Shown: positions 1-8,924, counted from the first letter of the stretch. The stretch: 36,391 nt of DNA from Microbacteriaceae bacterium PS02067 (GCA_029960085.1 JASCPG010000031.1:1-36391); one strand, 5' to 3'. Made by a program: numbers and translations. Notes: generated by a model not told the origin, from the letters alone.

Positions 1-95
1 GCGGCCGCCCCCGGCCCGGCGGGCGCGCCCCGGGGCCCGGCCCCCCCCCCCCCCCGCGCGCCCCCCCGCCGCCCCCCCCCCCCCCCCCACGATGG
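1..95. other. G/C-only low-complexity contig edge
   Basis: The first ~90 bases are almost only G and C, with C runs of 15 or more, and end just before the stop codon of the first gene. Nothing else in the window has this composition. It is most likely low-quality sequence or an assembly end rather than biology. It may hide the terminator of the surface-protein gene. Confidence 0.7.
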
Positions 96-100
96 TGGGC

Positions 101-2650
101 TCAGGCGCTGGGTCCCACTCGTCTGCGGTGAGCGCGGATGATCACTGCGCCGATCACAACGAGGCCCAGAGCAACCGGGGCAAGCAGCAACACCCATGGC
201 TGCATACCCGTTCGGGGAAGCCCCGCGGGACTCGGGTTCGCCGTGAAGGTGTTGGTGAGCACGACTTCATGGGTCGACTCGTCACCGATGGTGAACGTTC
301 TGCTGTCGAAGGCAGCCCCCGTCCAGGTGCCTCCCTGGACCGGCGCGGGATCGGCTTCGGTCAGTGTGACCTTCGTCCCGTACGGCAGAGTCCCGCTCGT
401 CACAGCGCGGCCGTCGTTACGGACGACGAGAGTGCCCGATCCGGTCGAGGGTGTGATGTCGAGGTCCGCGGGGATCTCGTACGTGTAGTCGACGGTGAAG
501 GCGGCATCGCTCGGGACGAGGGACGCACCGGTCCCGTCGATGGCCTTCCGGACCGAGAAGCGACCGTCGTTCCAGGTGATCGGATTGTCCAGAGAAACCT
601 CGACGATCTGGTCGGTTTCGACGGTGAACTCAGCGATGTCGAACCGCGGCTCGCCCCATGTCGCGCCCGCGACGGCGACCGGTCGCACTTCGGTGAGGGT
701 CACCGTCGCGCCTGCGGGAATGTCATCGACGACGGGAGAAGTGTCACCGGCCCGCACGGTGACCGTGCCGCTGCCTGCGGGGAAACCGTTCACAGAGGTG
801 TAGGCGTAAGAGACCTGGAACTCGGATCCCTCGGGCACGAGGGGAACCCCGTTGCCGGAGATCGCCTTCGTGATCGAGAACCCACCGAGGTTCTGCGTGA
901 TGCGGTTCGTGACGACGAGCTCGATGGAGCTGTCGGCAGGGAGCACGACGGGCTGGTTGTTGGGTTCGATCTCCTGCCCGTTGATCTCGATGACCGGATC
1001 GGCCCACGTCGCTCCCGGGACCGCAGGCGGGGCAGCCTCGGCGAAGTAGTACGGGATGCCTGCCGGGAGCTCTTCGCTGTTCGCGGGCGTGCCATCGGTG
1101 GGGAGATACCAGCTGCCGCCACGGAACGCCGGAACGCCGGCGGCGGGGTTCGCATCGTGCGCCCAGAGCAACCGATAGGACTCGGCGCCCTGGGGCAGCG
1201 GGACGTTGTCCGGGTTGTCGATCACCTTGCGAGCGGTGAAGTGATTGGTCTGCAGATCACCTCGATTGACGAGCTGAATCTCCGAGATCCGGCCCAGGTT
1301 GCCGTTCTCTGCCGAGAACGTGAGCTCCGTGAGTGCCTCACCGTCCGGCCCGAGGAACACCGGCGCGGCCCAGTCGACGTTCGTCGGGGCCGTGGGCTGG
1401 ATCTCCGACAGGACGATACGCGTGCCCTTGAAGTACTCGTCGCTGATGTACGACTGCCCGGCCCTGATCTCGAAGCTGCCCTCATCGATCAGTTCGTCAC
1501 CGTCGTACGCCTGATAGTTGATCGTGAACGCGGGGTTCAGAATCGCGGTGCCGGTCTTGACCTTCGTCACCTGGAAGCGCCCGAAGTTGGCTCCGACGAC
1601 CGTGGCGCCACCGGAGTACCGGGTCGCCCCACCATTCGTGCTGCCGCCGGACTGTCCCTCGATCGTGTAGGACGCGGCGTTGGTGTAGGTGCGCGCCTTG
1701 CCCTCATCCTTGACGCGGACCTTCCATTGCACCTGGTAGAACGACCCATCCGTGCCGCGGCGTCCTTCCCCGAGGTCGGCACCCTGTCCGGCGCCGGGCA
1801 CCGAGGTGAAGGACGCGGTCAGGTTGTCGGGGCTCCACGTCACCTCACCGGCCGGCTTGACCGAGTAGGAGACTCCTTCGCGACCGAACGAGTTGTACGC
1901 GAGGGACTTGCCCTCGAGCACGCGCGGGTAGGTGCCGTCGACGATGAGCTCGAAGTCGTCCGCGTTGAGGGCATCCGTCGCGGTGATCGCCAGACCGGGG
2001 TCGATCCCCTGCTCGCCGGCGGGCAGCTGCACCGTCCAGACGATGGTGTCGTCGGCGTTGTTGTAGGAGCCCCACTTGCCGTGCCGCTGGCCCGTGTACT
2101 CGCAGTTGGTCTTACACCATGCGGGGTTCGGGTCGACGGTCACCGTCTGCGAGAAGCCGCCGAAATCGAACGTGTGCTGCTCGGTCTCCTGGTTGCGCAG
2201 TTGTGTCTGAACGTCGAACCAGAACGAGCCCGAGACACCATACGGATTGCGGCTCACGAACGCCGGGTCGACCGCGCACTCGACCGCCGTGGCGGTGACC
2301 GTGCAGGTTCCGGCCTCGCTGCCGTCCGGTCCGACCATGGGGAACGAGTCGGCGAATCCGCGCATCCCTTCCGGCAGGTCCAGCGACAGAGTCACCGGAT
2401 TGGTGGCACCCGAAGGCACACTCCAGTCGACATACAGCGACTGGCGTGAACCGTCGGCGAACGTGTCCGATGACAAGTAGACGTTGTCAAGCCGAACCTC
2501 GGCCGCGGCGTGCGCCGCGGAGGGCGCGATCAGCGCGGCGCCGGCGAGCAGCGTGCTCAGAACGACGGACGCAAGAGCACGGAATCGAACTCCGCCTCTT
2601 CTCGTCTGTCGTCGATCAGACGCAAGAAGCGCGCCACTTTCTGTACTCAA
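101..2650 (-). CDS. LPXTG cell-wall-anchored surface protein with DUF5979-type repeats
   Basis: An 849-residue secreted wall protein. A long twin-Arg-rich n-region and hydrophobic core (about 25-43) end in an AHA signal-peptidase site near residue 48. Residues ~50-340 look like an all-beta adhesin head. About four repeats follow (starting near 353, 470, 590 and 695), each opening with a GxFxVxK-like strand and ending in a TLTE motif and a VxLxN strand, as in DUF5979. The C terminus has the sortase motif LPRTG (811-815), a hydrophobic segment and an RAHRRR tail. The start is TTG at 2650, chosen because an AGGAG Shine-Dalgarno (complement of 2657-2661) lies 6 nt upstream and the signal peptide begins there. 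Role inferred: adhesion or surface structure, covalently linked to peptidoglycan by a sortase not encoded here. The LuxR-type gene just upstream on the same strand may control it. Confidence 0.85.
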   Translation of the reverse strand: MSTESGALLASDRRQTRRGGVRFRALASVVLSTLLAGAALIAPSAAHAAAEVRLDNVYLSSDTFADGSRQSLYVDWSVPSGATNPVTLSLDLPEGMRGFADSFPMVGPDGSEAGTCTVTATAVECAVDPAFVSRNPYGVSGSFWFDVQTQLRNQETEQHTFDFGGFSQTVTVDPNPAWCKTNCEYTGQRHGKWGSYNNADDTIVWTVQLPAGEQGIDPGLAITATDALNADDFELIVDGTYPRVLEGKSLAYNSFGREGVSYSVKPAGEVTWSPDNLTASFTSVPGAGQGADLGEGRRGTDGSFYQVQWKVRVKDEGKARTYTNAASYTIEGQSGGSTNGGATRYSGGATVVGANFGRFQVTKVKTGTAILNPAFTINYQAYDGDELIDEGSFEIRAGQSYISDEYFKGTRIVLSEIQPTAPTNVDWAAPVFLGPDGEALTELTFSAENGNLGRISEIQLVNRGDLQTNHFTARKVIDNPDNVPLPQGAESYRLLWAHDANPAAGVPAFRGGSWYLPTDGTPANSEELPAGIPYYFAEAAPPAVPGATWADPVIEINGQEIEPNNQPVVLPADSSIELVVTNRITQNLGGFSITKAISGNGVPLVPEGSEFQVSYAYTSVNGFPAGSGTVTVRAGDTSPVVDDIPAGATVTLTEVRPVAVAGATWGEPRFDIAEFTVETDQIVEVSLDNPITWNDGRFSVRKAIDGTGASLVPSDAAFTVDYTYEIPADLDITPSTGSGTLVVRNDGRAVTSGTLPYGTKVTLTEADPAPVQGGTWTGAAFDSRTFTIGDESTHEVVLTNTFTANPSPAGLPRTGMQPWVLLLAPVALGLVVIGAVIIRAHRRRVGPSA

Positions 2651-2833
2651 CTCGATCTCCTACGCATGAATGGCTCGTATGGCGTGAGGGAGCTGCGACC
2701 GGGCCGGACGAGACGTGCGAACTCGCATCGGAAGTCGGACAGCACGCCGCGCGAGCGGTGGGCGGCCACGGTGTGCATACCCCCGCGCACCACTGAACCA
2801 AGCGGATCCGCTGCGAACCCCGCAGATCGAGGA

Positions 2834-2849
2834 AAGTCATCCCTGACTT
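2834..2849 (-). terminator. Short hairpin between the LuxR-type gene and the surface-protein gene
   Basis: Perfect 6-bp arms AAGTCA/TGACTT with a 4-nt loop (GGGA on the transcribed strand), 14 nt after the LuxR-type stop. The stem is short and only a few T follow, so this is a weak terminator or a binding site. The rest of 2651-2862 holds no gene. It should contain the surface-protein promoter, but no convincing -35/-10 pair was seen. Confidence 0.3.
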
Positions 2850-2862
2850 CATCCCTCGTCGT

Positions 2863-4398
2863 TCAGGGCAGGATGCCTCGTCGGTACGCGATCTCGACGG
2901 CGTCGTGTCGAGATCGCGCGCCGAGCTTTCGATACATGTTGCGCACCTGGGACTTCACCGTCGCGAGCACCACGAACTCGGCATCCGCGATCTCACGCAA
3001 CGAATCTCCCCCCGAAAGGCGGACCAGGAGGACTCGCTCCCGAGGGGTCAAGCTGACGGCGGCGAGGGTGTCCTCGAGAGGATTCGCGCGGTTGACGTTC
3101 GTGGGGAGCCGGACGTCGGTGCCGTGCACGATAGCTTCGAGTTCCCCCCTCGGCACAAGCAGATGGATGAGGCGAATGCCGAGGCCCTGGGTGATTGCCA
3201 CAGCTCGGCGCAGGGCGCCCTGCGCACTCTCCAATTGATCCGATCGATGGAGATGCACAGCCAGGAGGAGAAACCCCTGGGCGCGCAGCCGTGGCCAAAG
3301 ACCATCCGTGGCCACGAGATCCCTGAGGTCTGGAATCGCGTCGCGGCTGTTGGTGATGAGTCCGATCCGTGCCGCAGTGAGTCGGAGGGCATGGTCTTCG
3401 GGGCCGCGAGCGTACGCCAGCCGAGTCGCCCGCTGCACGTCGCCGGCGGCGAGAGCGAGGTCGGCTATCGCCGAGAGCATGACGCGACGCAGTCGCCGCG
3501 TCACAGGTTGCCCGCCGAACGCGCCGAGCAACCGATTCAGTTCCTCGGCCCCCGCGGCTGCATCGGTCGCGAGGTGCAGGCGAGCGGCAACGGTCAGCGC
3601 CCACGGCCACTCATCGGCTGCGGGGAGGTCGGCCTCGATCGCACGCATCTCTTCGTGCGCACTGCGAACGTCGCCGTGCTCGAGATGGATCGCGGTGCGC
3701 GCGACGCGCCCGAGAGTCGAGGGTGTCTTCCCGGCCTGCCACTCCGGCTCGAGCGGCAGGATCAGGTCGGCCGCGGCATGGACATCGCCACGCATCGCTC
3801 GAATGAAGGCTCCGAGCTCGGCACTCTGCTGACGTCGTATCGGGTCTCGTTGCCATCCGAGAAGCGTCAGGGTGTCCTCGGCCTGGGTGAGATCGGCGGC
3901 GGCGACCTGGATCGAAGCAGCCTGCAGAAGAGCGCGCTCGATGCCAGGAGCGAGCCGGACCTGGCGTTGCGGGTCCATTGCGGCGATACGTGCGAGCACG
4001 GTGGCGGCCGCACTCTGCGCGTTCTCGAGGTGCCCTGCCGAGCGCAACAAGCTCATCTCCGCGAATGCGCGCAAGAACATCTCATCCGGCTCGTCGCTCG
4101 CCGGTCGCCGTCGCAGTTCGTCTACAGCGACGAGTGCGGAGCTGATCAGGCCGACGGAGGGCGACTTCTCAGCCGATCGCTGGAGCCCGAGCGCATAAGC
4201 CGCCAGGGTTCCGTCTGCAGCCATGGCGGACGGTGGGACCAGATCCAGCGTATCGAGGGCAGTCCGAGGCGTGCCCTCGTCGGGACTCGGGGACATGACC
4301 ACATGTGACCAGACCTCGCCGAATCTCCCGGACTCGATCAGGCCCGCTGCAGTGGCGCCCGCGCCGCCGACGTCTCCCGCGAAGGTGGGCATTTGCAT
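2863..4398 (-). CDS. LuxR-family transcriptional regulator with long helical N-terminal region
   Basis: The C-terminal ~65 of 511 residues form a LuxR/FixJ DNA-binding domain: LTPRERVLLVRLSGGDSLREIA, then ATVKSQVRNMYRKLGARSR with the typical recognition helix. The N-terminal ~440 residues are alanine- and leucine-rich helices that resemble the TPR-like half of MalT-type regulators. No Walker A motif was found, so it is not a complete LAL ATPase. The frame is open upstream to a GTG at 4467. I prefer ATG 4398 because a -10-like TACGGT sits exactly 6 nt upstream, the leaderless arrangement seen across this window; ATG 4392 is also possible. Located directly upstream of the wall-anchored surface protein on the same strand, so regulation of that gene is plausible but not shown. 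A dyad lies at 4481-4495. Confidence 0.8.
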   Translation of the reverse strand: MQMPTFAGDVGGAGATAAGLIESGRFGEVWSHVVMSPSPDEGTPRTALDTLDLVPPSAMAADGTLAAYALGLQRSAEKSPSVGLISSALVAVDELRRRPASDEPDEMFLRAFAEMSLLRSAGHLENAQSAAATVLARIAAMDPQRQVRLAPGIERALLQAASIQVAAADLTQAEDTLTLLGWQRDPIRRQQSAELGAFIRAMRGDVHAAADLILPLEPEWQAGKTPSTLGRVARTAIHLEHGDVRSAHEEMRAIEADLPAADEWPWALTVAARLHLATDAAAGAEELNRLLGAFGGQPVTRRLRRVMLSAIADLALAAGDVQRATRLAYARGPEDHALRLTAARIGLITNSRDAIPDLRDLVATDGLWPRLRAQGFLLLAVHLHRSDQLESAQGALRRAVAITQGLGIRLIHLLVPRGELEAIVHGTDVRLPTNVNRANPLEDTLAAVSLTPRERVLLVRLSGGDSLREIADAEFVVLATVKSQVRNMYRKLGARSRHDAVEIAYRRGILP

Positions 4399-4404
4399 GC
4401 GTAC

Positions 4405-4410
4405 ACCGTA
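4405..4410 (-). promoter_or_regulatory. Leaderless -10 of the LuxR-type gene
   Basis: TACGGT on the minus strand, 6 nt before ATG 4398. The position supports that start and a leaderless transcript. No clear -35. Confidence 0.4.
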
Positions 4411-4480
4411 CTGAGTGCTGCCACCTGTCCTGAGGTGCAGATCGCGCGGTCGCGCCGGAGCGCGCACCTGGCGCTCGACC

Positions 4481-4495
4481 CTGACACGGTGTCAG
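4481..4495. promoter_or_regulatory. Perfect 15-bp dyad upstream of the LuxR-type gene
   Basis: CTGACAC-G-GTGTCAG, 7-bp perfect arms about one nucleotide, 83 bp upstream of the preferred LuxR-type start. Size and symmetry fit an operator for a homodimeric regulator. It could serve the LuxR-type gene or the divergent ATPase gene. Confidence 0.45.
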
Positions 4496-4711
4496 GCTGT
4501 GGCATGGGGATGCCGTGGTGGGTACCTATTCGTTGCGACAGGGCGTTCTGAAAGCAGGACGGATTGGCCGCGGACGGGTCTCGAATCCCTGATGAGGTCG
4601 GTTCGGCCGGCTTTCGCAACGGGTGGGGGTGACGGGCTCGATCGCTGCCCGCCGCCTGATCGGGGCGCGACTGACGGCGCGGTGCGCGCGGGGATCGCGG
4701 GAGCGGGATGG

Positions 4712-4738
4712 GACAATGGGGGATCAGCAGTACTGATC
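4712..4738 (+). promoter_or_regulatory. -10 and inverted repeat before the ParA-like gene
   Basis: GACAAT (4712-4717) in a GGGACAATGG context, matched by the same context before the gene at 24293. Just downstream is an inverted repeat GATCAG-cagta-CTGATC (4722-4738), at the expected transcription start. It could act as an operator or a 5' hairpin. If this -10 is used, the upstream ATG at 4708 cannot be the start. Confidence 0.4.
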
Positions 4739-4749
4739 GAGAGGCCACC

Positions 4750-6303
4750 GTGGCGACCATCACGTCCGAACCGACCGTGCACCTGACCTCCACCACTCTT
4801 GCGCGGATCACCGTCGCCGGAGAGGTCGACGAGGTCTTCGCCTCGACGGAGGAGGGGCTACACGAGCGGATCATCGAAGCGATCCGTCAGCTCGCCGCCT
4901 CGGCGGGCGAGCCCGTGACGGCCTACGTCATCGACGGAGACGTACGCTGGCCCCTCATGGTCCACCCCGACGGCGCGTTCGTCGAGGCGACCGCTCTCGC
5001 CGAGGACGCGAACGGCGAGCCGACGTCGGTCTCCCGTCCCATGCGCACGGGGGAGCCCACCGCGGCTCCGACGACCGGACCGACCGAGACGCCCGCCACC
5101 GTGACGGCACCGGTGGCATCGGCGCCGTCGGCCATCGCCGAACCGGTGCAGGATGCCGCGCCTGCTGCTGCTGCGTCCGCCGCGCCAGAGCCTGCTGCCG
5201 CCGAGCCCGTGGCTGCCGCCGCCGCGCCCGCGCCCGAGCCTGCTTCTGCTGTGTCCGAGCCCGTGGCATCCGCCCCCGTCGCCCCGGCCGCCGAGTCCGC
5301 GTCCGCCCCGTCGACGCGCGGGGGATCCGCACGTCGCGAGGGGGCGCCGCGGGAGGGTGCGCCGCGCACGGCACCGACCGTCGAAGACCTGCTGAACTCC
5401 CGCAACGCCCAGACGAAGCCGCGCGCGACCGAGGGGTGGCAGGGCGCCGTGCGCCGTGCGACCGGTGGCGCGATCTCGCCGCGCCCGGGCAAGGCGGAGC
5501 AGTCCCGTCTCGACCGCGAGCGGATCGTGCAGCGACGGCTCGACGGACCGCGCACGATCGTCGTCCTGAACCCCAAGGGCGGCGCCCACAAGACGACCTC
5601 GACCCTCCTGCTCGCGGCGACCTTCGGCACGCAGCGTGGCGGCGCGACCCTCGCGTGGGACAACAACGAGACCCGCGGAACGCTCGGCTGGCGCGCCCAG
5701 AACGCGCCGCACCACCGCACGGCCGTCGATCTGCTCGAGCACCTCGACTCGTTCGCCGAGCCCAGCCAGGCGAGCCTCGCCGCCCTCGACACGTTCGTCC
5801 GCACGCAGGTCGACGCACGGTTCGACGTGCTGGCCTCCGATGAGGACGCCGCGGCGTCGTCCACGATCGACGCCGCCGCCTTCGACCGACTGCACGATGT
5901 CCTGTCGCGCTACTACCGACTGCTCATCGTCGACACGGGCAACAACATGCGGGCGTCGAACTGGGTCGCTTCGGTCGCAGCCGCGGACCAGCTCGTCATC
6001 GTCTCGACCGTCCGCGAGGACACCGCCGCGAGCGCCGCCTGGCTCCTCGACGGCCTGCGTGAGAAGGGCTTCGACCGCAAGATCGACGAGGCCGTCACGA
6101 TCCTCGCCGCGCCGTCGGCGAAGCCCGACCGCAAGCTCACCGAGCGGCTGGAGCACCACTTCGCGCAGGTCACGGCCGATGTCGTGCACGTCCCGTTCGA
6201 TGCCGCTCTCGTCGACGGCGGCCCGATCGACTTCGACGCCCTTGCGCCCGAGACCCGCGATGCGTGGCTCACGGTCGCGGCATCCCTCGCGCAGCGCCTC
6301 TGA
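4750..6303 (+). CDS. ParA/MinD-family ATPase with N-terminal domain and Ala/Pro linker
   Basis: 517 residues from GTG 4750, preceded by GAGAGG; an in-frame ATG at 4708 also has a G-rich stretch before it but lies upstream of the likely -10. Residues 1-~95 are a compact domain of unknown function. Residues ~100-210 are an Ala/Pro/Glu linker. The rest is a ParA/MinD-type P-loop ATPase: deviant Walker A KGGAHKTT (276-283, signature K276, P-loop K281) and Walker B LLIVDTGNN with D395. The usual Gly before the P-loop Lys (KGGxGKT) is His280. A nearby cue such as ParB or a parS site is absent, so chromosome segregation is not supported. Location of a protein or complex at the membrane or pole, as for other MinD-like ATPases, is an inference. 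The gene stands alone; the next gene is convergent. Confidence 0.8.
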   Translation: MATITSEPTVHLTSTTLARITVAGEVDEVFASTEEGLHERIIEAIRQLAASAGEPVTAYVIDGDVRWPLMVHPDGAFVEATALAEDANGEPTSVSRPMRTGEPTAAPTTGPTETPATVTAPVASAPSAIAEPVQDAAPAAAASAAPEPAAAEPVAAAAAPAPEPASAVSEPVASAPVAPAAESASAPSTRGGSARREGAPREGAPRTAPTVEDLLNSRNAQTKPRATEGWQGAVRRATGGAISPRPGKAEQSRLDRERIVQRRLDGPRTIVVLNPKGGAHKTTSTLLLAATFGTQRGGATLAWDNNETRGTLGWRAQNAPHHRTAVDLLEHLDSFAEPSQASLAALDTFVRTQVDARFDVLASDEDAAASSTIDAAAFDRLHDVLSRYYRLLIVDTGNNMRASNWVASVAAADQLVIVSTVREDTAASAAWLLDGLREKGFDRKIDEAVTILAAPSAKPDRKLTERLEHHFAQVTADVVHVPFDAALVDGGPIDFDALAPETRDAWLTVAASLAQRL

Positions 6304-6340
6304 CGCCGCACTGACCGGAGTCGGCCGACCCCGCCCCGGG

Positions 6341-7258
6341 TCAGGCGCGGATCACGACATTCTCGGGCTCCTCGCCCGCGAGCAGGTGCTCGATCTGGCG
6401 GCGCACGAGCGCGGCGATCCGCGGATGCATGGCGCTCGACGCTCCGCCGACGTGCGGCGAGATCAGCACGTGCCGGATGCCCCAGAGCGGGTGCCCCGCG
6501 GGCAGCGGCTCCGGATCGGTGACATCGAGCGCCGCGCGCAGGCGCCCGTCTCGCGTGTGGCGCACAAGGGCATCCGTGTCGATGAGCGGTCCGCGGCCCA
6601 CGTTGACGACGAGGGCCCCGTCGGGGAGGGCGGCGAGTTCCGCCTCGCCGACGATGTGCCGCGTCGCGTCGCCGCCGGGAAGGCTGAGGATGAGGACGTC
6701 GGCGCTCGGCAAGAGCGCCGCGAGCTCGTCGACCCCGTGTACGTGGACGCCGCCTTCGTCGCGTGCCCGTGACGCGACCGCGACGATGTCGACCTCGAAC
6801 GGCGCGAGACGCGCGGCGATCGCCTTGCCCACGCCGCCGTAGCCGAGAAGCAGTACCCGCCGGTCGGCGAGACTCTGCGCGTACACGGGATGCCAGAGCC
6901 CCTCGCGCGAGTCGACGGCGAAGGCGTCGAGGTGACGCTGCACGGCGAGGGTGAGGCCGACCGCCAGTTCCGCGGTCGACGTCTCGTGCACCGTCGCCGC
7001 GTTCGCGAAGACGGTGCCCGCGGGGAGCCGCTCCGCGACCCCCTCGTACCCGATCGACTGCCCCTGTACGAGCCGCGTCTGCACCCCGGCGAGCAGCGGA
7101 AGCGCGCGCATGAGAGTCATGTACGGCGGGACGACGATGTCGATGCGGGGGACGGATGCCGGGGCATCCATCGGCCACACGACGACCTCGACCCCCTCGG
7201 GCAGCGGCTCGAGGTCGCGGGCGAGTTCGGGGCGGGGGACGGAGACGACGAGGGGCAC
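6341..7258 (-). CDS. D-isomer-specific 2-hydroxyacid dehydrogenase
   Basis: A 305-residue NAD(P)-dependent enzyme that reduces 2-keto acids or oxidises D-2-hydroxyacids in the cytosol. The nucleotide-binding loop is GYGGVG (139-144). The catalytic Arg-Glu-His set of the family is visible: R222 in NVGRG, E250 in DPEPL and H269 in SPHVGG. The substrate cannot be assigned; the short length and sequence are closer to the glyoxylate/hydroxypyruvate reductase-like group than to PdxB or SerA, and no regulatory domain is fused. The start is GTG 7258, supported by a -10-like TAGCGT 6 nt upstream (leaderless). It is divergent from the DUF1761 gene with a 73-bp gap and convergent with the ParA-like gene. 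Confidence 0.88.
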   Translation of the reverse strand: MPLVVSVPRPELARDLEPLPEGVEVVVWPMDAPASVPRIDIVVPPYMTLMRALPLLAGVQTRLVQGQSIGYEGVAERLPAGTVFANAATVHETSTAELAVGLTLAVQRHLDAFAVDSREGLWHPVYAQSLADRRVLLLGYGGVGKAIAARLAPFEVDIVAVASRARDEGGVHVHGVDELAALLPSADVLILSLPGGDATRHIVGEAELAALPDGALVVNVGRGPLIDTDALVRHTRDGRLRAALDVTDPEPLPAGHPLWGIRHVLISPHVGGASSAMHPRIAALVRRQIEHLLAGEEPENVVIRA

Positions 7259-7264
7259 GGCTCG

Positions 7265-7270
7265 ACGCTA
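7265..7270 (-). promoter_or_regulatory. Leaderless -10 of the hydroxyacid dehydrogenase gene
   Basis: TAGCGT on the minus strand, 6 nt before GTG 7258. Confidence 0.45.
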
Positions 7271-7331
7271 CCCGCTCGTGGTGCCTGCCGTCCGGGCTCC
7301 GCTCGCGATATCGTCGCCGCAGGAGGCCACG

Positions 7332-7763
7332 ATGATTCCCGAGATCAACTACTGGGCGGTGCTGCTGGCGACGGTCGCGGCGATCGTGATCGGCTCGATC
7401 TGGTACACCCCGAAGGTGCTCGGCGACCGCTGGAAGCGCCTGGCGGAGGTGAAGCCGCCCGCGACGAGCGTGCAGGCATGGCTGCCGATCGTGGTGTCGA
7501 TCGTGCTGTCGTTCCTGCTCGCGTGGGTGCTCGCCGGGTCGGTTGCGATCGCGTGGCACTTCTACGGGGGGTCGTTCCTGGTGTCGTCACTCGTGACGGC
7601 CCTGACCCTCTGGGCCGGGTTCACCGCCGGGCGGATCATCACGCACGACGTGTTCTCGCAGCAGCGGGTACAGCTGATCGTCATCAACGTGCTCTACGAA
7701 CTGCTGCTCGTCGTCGTGATGGCGCTCATCATCGGGGTGTGGCCGCCGGCCGGCACCGTCTAG
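7332..7763 (+). CDS. DUF1761 family membrane protein
   Basis: 143 residues from ATG 7332, with a strong AGGAGG Shine-Dalgarno (7321-7326) 5 nt upstream. About four membrane segments: residues ~7-26, 57-77, 85-105 and 115-135. The GSIWYTPKVLG motif after the first segment matches the tryptophan-tyrosine signature of DUF1761, a small integral membrane family with no established function. The frame is open far upstream, but that part is antisense to the dehydrogenase and has no membrane-protein character. GATATC at ~7309 may be the -10. The next gene, purQ, is convergent with a 43-bp gap containing only a weak GCAGG/CCTGC hairpin. Confidence 0.8.
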   Translation: MIPEINYWAVLLATVAAIVIGSIWYTPKVLGDRWKRLAEVKPPATSVQAWLPIVVSIVLSFLLAWVLAGSVAIAWHFYGGSFLVSSLVTALTLWAGFTAGRIITHDVFSQQRVQLIVINVLYELLLVVVMALIIGVWPPAGTV

Positions 7764-7806
7764 GCAGCGCTGACCCGCACGCAAGGCGCGGGCAGGATGC
7801 CTGCGC

Positions 7807-8510
<704 letters not shown>

Positions 8511-8514
<4 letters not shown>

Positions 8515-8756
8515 TCCGCGACCTCGATGCCCACGACTTCCTCGATCACCGAGTTCGACAGGATCTCGTCCGCGATCACCTTGACGGCGGCGAGGGTCTC
8601 GTCCGAGGCATCCGCGACGGTCAGCTCGAACCGCTTGCCGATGCGGACGCTCTCGAACCCGTCGTGGCCCAGACGGGCGAGGGCTCCGGCGACGGCCTTC
8701 CCCTGCGGGTCCAGCAGCTCGGCCTTGGGCATGACGTCGACGACGATGGTGGGCAT
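8511..8756 (-). CDS. purS: Phosphoribosylformylglycinamidine synthase subunit PurS
   Basis: 81 residues, the small structural subunit that bridges PurQ and PurL in the FGAM synthetase complex of Gram-positive bacteria. The sequence runs [17 protein letters not shown], then [13 protein letters not shown] and a C-terminal helix ending in an acidic IEEVVGIEV strand, all typical of PurS. The start is ATG 8756, with GGAG 6 nt upstream; the frame stays open further upstream but only into the regulatory region. First gene of a purS-purQ operon. A -10-like TAGACT is at 8794-8799 (minus strand), implying a leader of about 30 nt. Confidence 0.96.
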
Positions 8757-8793
8757 TCGAGGCTCCAGATGTCGCGGGAAGGGGTGTGGTCCC

Positions 8794-8832
8794 AGTCTAC
8801 GGGCCGGGCGGCGGATGCCTCGGCATCCGCCG
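8794..8832 (-). promoter_or_regulatory. purS -10 and 24-bp palindrome
   Basis: TAGACT (8794-8799, minus strand) is the likely purS -10. Immediately upstream is an almost uninterrupted palindrome (8809-8832) with 11-bp perfect arms and a 2-nt centre. Its arms are built from GGATGCC and GGCATCC. It lies between the purS promoter and the Ceb promoter. It could be a purine-regulator site, a hairpin that insulates the two promoters, or one more case of the window-wide heptamer. Confidence 0.4.
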
Positions 8833-8855
8833 TTACGCAAGCGTGACCGGAACCG

Positions 8856-8924
8856 TGGGAGCGCTCCCTTGCGGTTGTGGGAGCGATCCCATAATGTGAG
8901 TCCCATCCGATGAGAGCGCTCCCA
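8856..8924 (+). promoter_or_regulatory. Ceb promoter flanked by three CebR-box operators
   Basis: Three near-identical 14-bp palindromes: 8856-8869 (TGGGAGCGCTCCCT), 8878-8891 (TGGGAGCGATCCCA) and 8911-8924 (TGAGAGCGCTCCCA). The consensus TGGGAGCGCTCCCA is the known site of CebR, the cello-oligosaccharide repressor of Streptomyces and relatives. A promoter fits between them: -35 TTGCGG (8869-8874), 17-bp spacer, -10 TAATGT (8892-8897). Box 2 fills the spacer and box 3 covers the early transcribed region, so bound repressor should block RNA polymerase. Leader to cebE is about 85 nt. Confidence 0.85.

Noticed and set aside
92..2449. A 785-codon open frame on the plus strand opposite the surface-protein gene
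   Set aside because: It mirrors the codon bias of the real minus-strand gene, is Arg-rich without domain structure, and begins in the low-complexity edge.
4708..4749. ATG 4708 as start of the ParA-like protein
   Set aside because: The likely -10 (4712-4717) and inverted repeat lie downstream of it; GTG 4750 has its own ribosome binding site. Not fully excluded.
6311..6344. CTGACC/GGTCAG stem as a terminator between the ParA-like and dehydrogenase genes
   Set aside because: Only 6-bp arms with a 22-nt loop; too weak to call.
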